Shown here: in pieces, positions 37,239 through 49,127 of the stretch
Layout: the number at the start of each line of letters is the position of its first letter
How positions within the stretch are numbered: position 1 is the stretch's first letter
Assembly (NCBI GenBank): GCA_037976565.1
Contig: CP137679.1
Span: forward strand, 26,267,127-26,331,126
Source: Mesocentrotus franciscanus
Lineage: Eukaryota; Echinodermata; Echinoidea; Camarodonta; Strongylocentrotidae
Direction: 5' to 3'
Length of the DNA: 64,000 nt
The notes under the pieces: model-generated
Seen by the model: only the letters and a program-made list of their open reading frames with translations
Told to the model about the DNA's origin: nothing
Database searches by the model: none
Translations under genes and position numbers: made by a program

Positions 37239-38331
37239 TTAAAGCTCAACTTTGGATGGTTGTTCAGAGTTATCTGGAGTCCTGTCATTGCTCTCCTGAT
37301 TTTCTTCCATTTGTTGCTGGAGTTGCTGCATCCGTTGCTGCAATTCTCTCTGTTGAGACTGTGGATCTACAACACTCTCAGCAGTGGCTGACGCACTACC
37401 CCCTTGTTGTGGGATTGCTGTGATATATGGCTGCCACTTTGTGGACTGTCTGGAGTGGTATCTAATTGGGAAGAGGCAGCAGCATTTGAGTTGTCCATAT
37501 CTACCTCTTCTTCTATATTGCCACCACTTGAAAGCTTAGTCCTACTTGATTCTTGGTTTGATTTTAACGTCCCTGATTGGGCTATATGTTGGTTATCCTT
37601 CATACTATGAATAGGATTAACCTCATCATACTGTAACCTGACGTTTTCAAGTTTTATGTAATCTTGCACTATTCTGTCAATTGTCTCTTTGGGCACATTG
37701 CCCAGCGCATCCACCAGTTCGGCATTGACTTGGAAGTTGTTGTAGGAGTCCATCTTGTGCTTGAAGGCACTGTCTGCTCTCTTAGCCTGAAGAGTCTGTC
37801 CTTCCTCTGTCTCTAGGTACTGCTTCCAGATGGTGTCGAAGGCCATCTGCAGTTGGCTTGGGGACGCACTGGATTGGAAGATAGCTCCGCTCCCACTCTG
37901 CTCTACACGCTCGAATTCTCCGTTCACATTCTGGTACTCTTTCATGATCCTCCAACTTAGCATTCACAACCTCTGCAAAGTCCTCCCAAAACCTTTGATG
38001 TTCTGCATCTGGGCCAAAACCTTGTCGATATCAGTCTTGGTCAGGGCAAAGTGGGTGATCTCCTGTAGGTAATTTGAGAATTGCTGGCTGGTATCCACCG
38101 ACTGGTCAGCCATCCCAGGCTGACCACCTTCCTGGTCAACAACATTCCGGGCAGGACACTCGTACTCGTCGCCGTCCTCATCATAGGTGTCATCATCAAG
38201 GTCAATGAACTGAGCCTGCTCTTCCTCACCGACAGATGACACCTGGACGCCCTTCACCTTGGCTCGGATCTGGAATGGAGAGCTGTCTGGTCCCTTGTTA
38301 TGAAAGTGGCCCCAGATCTCATTCAGTTCAT
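37239..38331 (-). CDS. EDEM3: EDEM3 last coding exon (acidic and Gln-rich tail) with three apparent 1-base indels
   Basis: It starts [20 protein letters not shown], followed by an acidic run ([15 protein letters not shown]), an alpha-helical-looking middle part, a Ser/Thr-rich part and a Gln-rich end ([12 protein letters not shown]) before KVEL and TAA at 37241-37239. The reading frame is broken three times: at the GGG of 38011-38013 (one base seems missing), at the TTT of 37940-37942 (one base too many) and at the CCCCC of 37399-37403 (one base missing). The first two compensate each other about 70 bp apart; the segment between them reads [20 protein letters not shown] in the shifted frame but hits TGA in the unshifted one. 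With all three allowed for, the whole 19-exon frame closes exactly at the TAA. Confidence 0.85.
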
Positions 38332-41300
38332 CTGCAGTGTGTAAGAAGAATAGGAATGATTATATTATGAGGAAGAGATTCACAAAGAAATGGTTTAATA
38401 GTCCCCAGGAAAGAAAACTTGAGTAAGAGAAGGGAAGATGGGAATTGACTGTTTCATTCATTCTTTTAGAAAAAAAAAAACCTTTCCAACAGTGAATCAC
38501 GATGCCCAACACAACAACAAAAATGCTAAAAAGTTCTGACTCAAAAATAACGTTATAAAATCTGTTATTCCCATACGTCAAAAGTACAGACTGACTTTAA
38601 ATCATTTCAATTAGTTGCCCCACACCTATAGAATATAATTCCAATGATCAATGATCAAAAATTTGTTCTGGCAACATCTGTTCTCGGTTTTGCTTCATCA
38701 ATAATACAGGGTTAGGGATGCTATTGCATTTCTAGGTTATGTTTAGGGTTAGGGTTAGGGTTGAGGTTGGGAATTGATTAGTGTAAGAGTAGAAAAATTG
38801 CTGAAGGAGCATGTGTCATACAATCCTCTACACAGCACCTTAACATTCATGTATAAAAAACACTTCATAAATCCAATGATCAATTAAAATCAAACCCATG
38901 TACTCACTGAGGGTCTTAGCCTTGTCCAGGAGAAGCACCTCCACCACTCCATGTTCCTGGATAGCATTTAGGAGTAGCTTGCCTTCCTTGGAGAACAGGA
39001 ACACCATGGGGATGTTGACATCGTCTGTCCCATCTCCAGACATGGCGAACATGGCCGCCGTGTCGCTGCTGGTGTCGGGGACGTTGTCGATGACGATGCC
39101 ACCGTGGGCCCCAAACTTTTGCAGGTGCCTTGCCTGGATAAATATGTTTGGATGAGTATTCATTTTATTGGTTAGAATATAGGTGGATCAAAAATCTTTG
39201 TACTTTGATAGAACTAGAGCATTATGAATGAAGTTCTACTATAGTCTGTGATAATGCCGCTGTATTAAGCTCTGAATTTCTGCAGGTTGCTAGCCTGGAT
39301 ATTTGAATGACAGAGTATTGATAGAACTAGAACTGAATATAGTTGTAGAAGTGGTGAAAGGGGAAAAAATAAAGCAGTTGCTTAGGTAGTAATAGAAGAC
39401 ATTTCAGGGGTAGTAATGCTATAAAGCGAATGTGAAGATGACATCCTAATAATTACAAAAATACTTTGAAGTAGGTATATTATAATTACTTTGCAAACAA
39501 ACTTCATGAATACTTTGAGTCCTGAGTGATATCGTTATTTCCGACAATCTAATCCTGGCCAATAATGTGCAGTATGAAAAAAAATCCTCCCAATGACAAG
39601 CATCATGGCTCAGTGGTATGGGTGTTTGTCATATTTTCTAAATGTCGTATGTATTCTAGATCATCTCACACATCAAATAAGGATCACTACTTTTAGGGCT
39701 CCATCACATTCCTGTCAAAGTTCAAACACTGACCTTATCAACAAACATGCATTCCCCTCTGGACATGATGATAATCTTGCCCTGCATGAGATGTCCATTG
39801 GTGATACCGCTACACGCTGTGAACGGATCTGCTACGACCAATTCTCCCACAGCCTGAAACAAAATAACAAATGTACAACTACCATAATTCAAGATGCGAT
39901 TCAAAGCTTATTTAGTGAAAAATCAGTTGCGTAGAAATTGAATCCTTTTCACATCAAGCTACACCACAGCTGATTTATGATTTTTAAAAGATATCGTTCA
40001 CTACACATGTGATCAAAAATGTATTTTTAAGTAATGTCTAGTTTCAATTAAAAAAAGGATAGTCTCCAAGGAAAGAGTGTAAAATAATTTGTTCATATGA
40101 ATGTACATGTCATTTCATGTAAATGAACCATATTTCAATGTTTGTAGATATTAAAATCAGCTTAGAGCAATGCCAAAGACAATGCCTCTCTGCTCAAATT
40201 TAATTCATCCATATGCCCCAAAGTCCATTAGGTTAAACAAGAGCTCGCCCTAGCATTTTGTTTAACCCATAAATACAATTTTAAATGCCATTTTTGTTTA
40301 TAACTAGAAGGGCATGAACTCATATCACTTGAAAAAAATGCTCTTCCAGCTCTCAGCCCTCGCATGATGTGATATAGCAATGCACACAAATGGACTCTAG
40401 AAATAAAGAATGAGTGGTAATCTTACAGCAAAGTTCTCATTGAGATCCATGCCAAACTGAGCTGGTCCAGCGGCTAGCACCATGTTCTTCAGGATGGACG
40501 GTGACATGATCTGGACAACCCTTGGATGGTTCTCAGCAACTAAGAAGATACAAACAAAATACGATGTGGAATTCAAGAAACATCTTTGTAATGTAAATAC
40601 GAAAAGCCTATTTTCAAGATACCCTTGACATCCATAAAGATGAGGTGTGACAGGCCCAGCAACAACTAGCAAAATTTATCATCAGCAAGTTATCTTATCT
40701 CTTTTATTCTCTCTGAGTCTCTGTCATCTATAAGCCTTGCTGCATTCAACACCATATCTTCACTTCATCACTGTTAAAATGAAATCCTACAATCTTTGAA
40801 GAAAACAAAATCTTTGGACTATTTGTTGCTTGAACAGAAATGTTCATTTCCCCTCTTTATTTCTGGAAATCTATACAAAAAAAACCTGACAAGGGTAAAA
40901 CTGATAATTTGATAAAGAAACAGATGTACACCCGGCAAAACCAATTAGTTTCACTCAATGAGCCTAAAAAAGAGACTCTCTGTCTTCGCCTACAAACTGG
41001 CTCAGGCGACCCCGGTTTGAAACTGAATCACGTCTTTCCGATGGTGACGTTAAAGGTCGGTTCCAGACGTAAATAATCATATCTGATTGATACACATCTG
41101 CAAAAACCCAATTACACACACACACACACCCCCATATGCGCTGTACCATATGAAGCATGAGAGGTCTTAAATAGAGACGTGTCAGGGACTGAGATCAGAC
41201 TCTGGTCTGAAAAATGGCATTTCTGTACAACCTTTTGGACCAAATCTTTTGTCCATACTGTACCTTCTGCTTGTTGACTCTTTGAAAGTTCTATCATCTC

Positions 41301-44300
41301 CTGCATAAAGAGGGCACCCTCCTCTGCTGCCTGTGTCGTCACAGCCTGTAATGAAATAGGTAGAGATGAATAGATCACTTTACTGTAGAATATATATCTG
41401 CCACGACTAGGGACCTTCAAATGTATAACAGCTGATATTTCAATGGATTATACTTTTGATTAGTTTCATAATAACATCCACTTCAGAAATCAAGTTTGAT
41501 CCAGTATTCTCTAGCCAAAAGTATAATAAAGTGTACAGTATACAGAAGCAAAACAGATTAGTGTATTGACAATAGATGTAATGAGCACCTATCTTTTATC
41601 ACCCTTGTGACAAATACTTTGGGATGGTACACATATATTATAATTTTGTTCTTCTTCTGAATTCATACCAATGGGACACATTTTTGTAGCAATTTGCATG
41701 AGCTGAGCTGAGCATTTTTTTCCCCCTCAAATATCATACAAATGACTCTATCTTTGAGCAAAGACATCAACAAAAAAGAAGACTTACATTGGTAGCAGTG
41801 TGCATGAGCTGAACACGACCATCTTTCATTGTCAGTAGTCTAATACCCATCTTATTGAGCTGCTGCATATGATCTGGGTTCCCTGGCACAAACTCAGCAG
41901 CTTTCAGACGGGGTGCATCCGAACTAAGTTCAAACAAAGAAATAGGTACCACACTCATAAAGTCTAGTTATAAATACAAAATTCCTGCAACATACTTCAT
42001 TTTAAAAACAAACTGAGAAATCAAAAAGAAGCTAAATTTTTTATGCCATGGAATATTAAATCCCAATTTAGAAAGTAAAGAAAATTCAAAACTTAAAGTT
42101 AAGCTTTGAAAGTAATATATTATAATAATTGTTTGTAAACTTAATGAATCAAAAGGGGCCCTCTAATTAGGCCCTGAAACATGAATATACCATTTATTGT
42201 TTGAATCAATTTTAAGTTCACTAAAGTACAGCTTAAAAAGATGCGACCAGTCCCTTTCAATCAGATTTAGGGACTTACACAGGAGTAGCTGGCTGCTGAC
42301 TGCTGGGACACTGGGAGCTCTGGACATTTTTGGCTTTTTTGAGTGGATCCCTGAGAGCTTGAGCATAGGTGCTACCACCTGGGAAGAGGTATTTGTGATT
42401 GGCGCAAGACCGGTCCAGCACCACGGCAGTGGTTGGGCCATCATCAGTCTCAGATGTCTGTCAGGAGAATGACAAAAATATACCAGTAAATTAACATTGC
42501 TATATCCTCTACTGTATATCTATATAAATACAAACTTTAATAAAAAATTTTTTAAAGGTTCTGCAATGCAAGTATGAGCATAAAAATCTCTTTCGTTACT
42601 ATTTTATCATACTTCAATTTGGTATAATTAAAAGCCTGAGTGTTTATTTAAGCAATGCGTATAATACAATGTCCAAATGAACACAATATTAATCACAACC
42701 AATGGCATAGCCAAGACTTGACAACATGAGGAAGGACAAAACCAGCAAAGTGCATAAGAGAGTGAATGATTTCCTTTTCAAAGACCATTTGGGGAGGAAT
42801 GTGTGCATATTGTCAGCCTGAAAAGCAACTCCCTTCAATTCTAAAATGATATGGCAGCATCAGCAAGAGAGCCATAGCCCCCTTTGCCGCACAATCCCCC
42901 CCCGCCCCCCCTGCACACCCCCTCTCCCCATAAATTTGTGATCAAATCTTGATTACACATGGAAGAATGATGATACATAATCGGCAACAATCGGTCCTCT
43001 AGATTCCTCTAACATTTTACTAAATTCCTTACTTCTACCCTGCATCAAACACGACACCTAACCTTATCCCACCTTATTATACATAAAACCCAATCGCAAC
43101 CAAAGCCCTGACCCTAAATTTCTGATGAAATAAAATTCAGAGCAAATGTCAGTGTAGCATATGTTGGATCCCCCCCGATCCCCTGAATCTCACCCCATTG
43201 AATGGCACACTGGTATTGGACTGTTCCGCCTTGAACTTGGAGAGTGAGAGAGGGAGAAGATGGGCCTCGGTGGTGAAGAGATAGTTGTCCACATTTATGA
43301 CTAGATCTTTAGGCTCGGCAAATAGCAGGTAGAGGTATTTGAAAGTCTCAGCCAACACAAAGGAATCCATCCTGAAAATATATGAAGAAGAAGCAGAAGT
43401 GGTAGGTGGATTTTATTTGTACAAACCTGCCTGCTTTGTTGCATATATCTTTGCTCAGGGCCCTGTTTCATAAAACTTGTTATTAAATCAAGTTACAATA
43501 ACTGTTATAAGCTACTGAAATCGTGGCATTTGATTGGCTGAGAGCAAATTTGTCATAGAAATTTATCATTTGTTATTGAAAACAAGTTTTATGAAACAGG
43601 GCCCAATTTTGTACACACTAGCAGCAAATTCAGAGGGAGTGTTGACTTTTTGTAGCATTTATAAAAGAAGTACTTTTGTAAAAATAAAAATGTTAATTTT
43701 CAAACATTGTTTACAAAAAATTACTAAGATAATAAATGGAAAGACTGTTGCCAATGTGGAGTAAAAAATTTGTGAACAACCACAGTAATGTAAAATGCTG
43801 GGATAAATATTAAAAGTAGTTGTGAATTATTACATCAAGTTTCATATCTCTACAGGTGTTAAGATTAATTCATTATGTAATGTCTCGAAACAAGCATAAA
43901 TTACATCACTGTGTAATATTTTATTTCACTATTTACTCATTCACGAACTTGAACTTCATTTTCAGCTTTCAAGTGAACAATATTCTTATTTTTTACGATC
44001 TTACCTATCTTCATGGCTGCCTGTCCGTACATCTTTGATGCCTGCGAAGCCACAGTGAACACGGGCGTGATTCTGGAGGGCTTCAATGATATTCTCTCCT
44101 ACCTCTAAGTAGTATGGGTCACTGGTGGCCTGGTGGGAAACATTTAGAACATGCCTTGGACATTACAATGGGAAACAAGTCCATCAGAATTTCAGCAGCT
44201 GATGCCACAGGGAGCAACAGGATCTATGCATGCCTGCCAACATTTGAAAATATGAATTAGAAATTTCTAGCATAGTAGCAGGGGTCCGCCTGCAGCAGCA

Positions 44301-47300
44301 GTGTATAACTGGCAATACGAGGTAAATCTGTACAAAAAAGTGAATACACATTCGCTGCTCGATCGTGCAGCCATTCAACGCATGCAATACATGAACTCTC
44401 AAATTGCGGCACATGATAAAACAAGCTAAATTTGGCTTTTAACTCTTATCATGCCATAGGGCTATTCCCCATTGTGCCAAGCACCAAATCCCTCCGTGCT
44501 AAGTTTAGTTTGAGATAATCTGATTAACGCGATGGTTCTATGAATAGCGCGTGCGAAACACACAGCACAGTACAATGAGCATGAACAATAACTGCTATTA
44601 CGAATGCGTGCAAGCATGCACAAAGCAGAGAAGCAATGGCTTGCTCGCATGTACAAAGCACTATAAAGGTAGCGTGCATGCAGCCTTATGGCAGGATATG
44701 AGTTTTAAAATTAAAAAATTAAAAAAAAAAAAAAAAATGTTTTTTTTTTTTTTTTTGAAAATTCAGAATATTCTGGAAAATTTGGAAGGGTTGGCAGGTA
44801 TGTCTATGGTGTTGGTTGTAACATATATGTAACGGGTTCAAATAATTTTTCTTTGCTCAAGCAGTGATTTTGCTTATCCTGACTCTCTTGATGTCTCTGA
44901 AAGGCAAACTTACTTTTTTTTTCCTCCTGCCTACAGTTGCTCCACACTCCATTTCATCGCAGGTATAGTGTTAAAGTAAGGTATAGTGTCGGGTCCAGGG
45001 TTAAACTTGCGAATTTGTTTCATGAAGGGAAATTGAATCCAGAACAACCAGGCATGGGTTGTATCATCTTCTTAAAAGTTTGTGCACATGGACCATTAAT
45101 TAAGGTACATCATAACATGTTTACCAGCATACCCTGAAGAAAATTGACATGGAGCACTGGTCTTACTTGGTGGATGACATGTGAGAAGACAAAGCTATCA
45201 TGTAAGACGATGTTATGGAAGGGGGTCTTATCAATTTTTGTTTCCACATTGCCTCCCTCCCACCCCTCTCTCTGTCTCTTTTGTTTTCTTTCTTTCTTTC
45301 TTTCTTTCTCTTCCCCAACCCTTGCAGATACATATAGGCTACATCAAGATGGTTAACTCCAAGCCACTTACCTTGTATAACATGTATGTGCTCTCAATAA
45401 ACTCTGGTCTCAAGGGATGCTGTCCCCAATAAACATCATACTGTGGAGTGAATGCCTACAAGGAAAAAGGAGGTCAGATTCGATTTGATTTGATGGTAAT
45501 CTCATGAGTAATCTTTAAACAGAACATAGAAAACAGTATATGAGACATTTTAGTTCATTAAATCATTTTGGACATCTTGGTAGAACACAACTGAGCAGGA
45601 CTATCCAACTACAGTTAAATTTATAATTCAATTTGTGTCTTCCTCAAATGTATAAATTACTGTTAAGATTTGTTTATTACAAATGTAACTATGTTTTGTA
45701 TACATTTTACATTGTATTCGTTATTATGTATTGTATTTTGTTGGAAATGAAAAAATAAAAATGAACTGTATCATTTAATATTGTTGTCAATTATGTTATT
45801 ATTTCAAAGGTTTTTTTCTCTTTTTATATTGGTAAATAAATTCAAGTCAAATGAAATCAAACACTTGAGTTCTTTGTTTGTTTACTTATCTCGGCTCATT
45901 ATAAGAGTAGATGATATCATTTAGTTTTTCATGATATAGCCTTTCACTAATACTTGTGATGAGATCGATTAGCAGTTATAAGATAAGAACGCTACTTTGA
46001 TAAGAGGGATAAACTGATTAAGATTCAACCACAAACCCTGTCAGTTTTTTTCTCACCTCTGGTAGAAAGTTATGTCTCTGTGTGACCTGGTACAGCATCT
46101 CATGTGTCTCTATGGCTGGCTCAATATCACCAAATAGAACCTGAACAGAACAAACAAGTATCAATGTAAACATTTTATATCTTGAATTAAAAAGAAATCA
46201 ACAATTACAAGCTCCCCTGTCAAATCTACTGACACAATAATTATGAATAGGTATTCCTCAAAGCAAATTGGATCAGATTCAAAACAGCAGCAGCCCTACA
46301 AACATCAGTGTTTGCAAACGATGCTAAAACAATGTCTCTGAAGAGAAGCTGAAAATCATTTGGGTCAGAGGAGAATTATGAAAACTATTCACACTCATTC
46401 AACATATATTAATGATCTTTAAAACAAATGACACTATACCGGTACTCTAAACTTTCAAATATTCAATTTTGAACAAAGCATGAAAAATAATGTTATATTA
46501 GATAGATAACAATGTCCATGAAAGAAGACAGAAAAGAGACAGCAGGAAAATTTGTAAAAATGTACAACAAAAGTGTTTCTGCAGGGACCATTCATTGTTA
46601 TGATGCATTAGTTTATAATCAAAACTCACCTGTAGCCCTGGCCAGAATGCAAGGAGTGAGTCCATAAAGTTTCTTGACCTTGCATGGGGGCGGTGCATCT
46701 GGACGTCCATGAGGAGGGGACCATCGCTTATATAACGTTGTATAGCTTCATAATGCTGTCAATCAAGGCAAAGAAAAATATGTCAGATAGTTTCACACGA
46801 GACAAATCAAGAGAAAAAGTTATACAGTCAAACCTGCTTTAGTGACCACCTGTCTACAAAGACCACATTTTGTGTTTCCCTTGAAAATAGTTTCTCATTG
46901 AAACATGTACTAAAGCAACCTGTACATAAAGACCACCTGCCTATAAAGACCACTTTTCTGGTATCCCTTGAGTGGTCTTTATAGACAGGTTTGACTGTAT
47001 CATGTAGTTTGAATTTGTATTTGACATGGATTGACAGCCTAGACTGCCACATTGTTTGGAGTAGTATATTAACCTGTTGGCTACCAAATTCTCCCATTTC
47101 CATAGGCTTTATACAGGGACCTCCTGGTTCCCATATGCAATGGGTTAAACGTGTTTACTGTATGTGTGAAAAATGTCGACAGTGGCAGTTTCATGTTTGT
47201 TTCCATTGATTGACCATAGACAGTAAAGAGTTAAAAACAATTTGGAATTATATGCATAGGAAATAATAATGATAATAAAATATCTTGTATACACAGTGTA

Positions 47301-47387
47301 GCCTCATGAGTATCAATACTGTTTTCAATGAGGGCCCTGTAATCATATTATTACCCCGGCTTCAGAATGAGACTATTGGGTGTTCAT

Positions 47388-47426
<39 letters not shown>

Positions 47427-49089
47427 TTTTTTTTTGTTTTTTTTGTTTTTACTAAAGGTGTCATTAGAGGGACATTTGGAGTATATATATATTTAGAAGG
47501 TATAACAAGGAATTGTTCTACGTTATCTAAAATGTCTCTTTGCCAAAAGAACCAAGCCTTTTCTACACAATATACTTTCCTATTTATAGCAATATTGAGG
47601 AAAATAGAGATCATAGAACATTCTTTTTTTACAGCAATCCAAGAAGGCTTACTTTCAAGGAGAATTATTTCAAGGAACCTTGTTTTTTTGTGTTTCAAGG
47701 AGTCGTCTAAACGATCTGCTTCCCAAAGCTCCCCCCCCCTAAATTATTTACACCCTTAATATTCACTTCTTGTGGATCTAGTCACAAAAGTACACTCAGA
47801 TGAAACACAGTCAGACAAATAAATAAGAATGGTCTGAAAAATACCAACTTTCTGTGATTTCAGAACAGTCACGCATATAGAATTGTATGTCAAGAGAACA
47901 ACCTGTATTTTAAGCATGCATGGGAGAATGTAAAAGAATAGAACTTACTGTATTAAATTTGTCAAGATATGAGTCATCTCCGAGCAGAATATAACCTTTT
48001 AACAAGTATTCATAGTAGGAGTCAATGCCAGCACCAACTCCACTTTCTGTAAAAGAGGAGGAAAATAAATATAGAACATAAAGTACATGTGAAATGGCCC
48101 AAATTATATTTAGTGATAACAGTAGATTGGTTCAAAGTGAAGATGTGATTTCTGAAGTATAAGTTGAAATATGAATATGTTATTGTTATCATCTTCATCA
48201 AATGCTGTAATATCAGGCCAAAGAATCATAGGCCTCATTACATTAAGTGAAAAGTTTATCCCAACAAATTGTATATTACAGTCTAGAGAAAATTACAAGT
48301 TGCACACTGTTTGGCAAACTTACAAATTTCTAGGGTTTCACAAAATATGCAGTATTTCTTTTTGACATATGAAAAAAAGGATCATTTTCACAGCCTTATA
48401 TTGGTATTCACAGGGTATTTTTTTAATTGACAGTCTAAAGGAATGTTGCAAAATCTCAAAACCCTGATGAATGAATCCAAAACAGAATATATTCTATATA
48501 TTCTTATATTCAGTACCATCTTGGATTGCACATTTGTAATAAATTGCACATTTGTATTACATACAGCAGTTCATGTATTTTTCTGGTATTCCCAGTGCCT
48601 TCAATAAGTTTTATAATGATAATCACACTTTTTATATACATGGACTTAGTACTATCATCATTATAATTAATATTAAGACATGGCCTAGGGGAACCAGATA
48701 GTGCATGTATTAACTGTATGGGAATTAGAGAATTCCACAGTCAATGGGTTAAATCAGTCTCATATGACTTACCTCTCCTGACCCAATCTCCTGTGTGAAT
48801 GTTAATGACGGTCCCAACTAAGTTACTTGTACGCTGTCTCTTAGACCACAGGGTCTGCATAACACTCCTTGCTTTCTCCTACTCAGAGAGAGATACAGAA
48901 AGAGATAGGGAGTGTTAAATAACACAGCCAGGAGTCAGTGGGAATTAGAGAGGGGGTAGAGTGGGTGGGAGAGAGGGGACAGAGAGGGAGATACAGAGGG
49001 AGAGAGAGGGAGATACAGAGAGAGAGAGGCAGGACAGAGACAGAGAGAGAGGGAGGACAGAGGACAGAGAGAGGGAGAGCAGAGAGAGG

Positions 49090-49127
<38 letters not shown>

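Noticed and set aside
37400..37440. 20-nt intron (GTGGCAGC...TCACAG) or IRE1-type unconventional splicing to explain the tail frameshift
   Set aside because: Removing 20 nt would restore the frame, but spliceosomal introns are not that short and no IRE1-type stem-loop pair is visible. A one-base homopolymer change explains it more simply.
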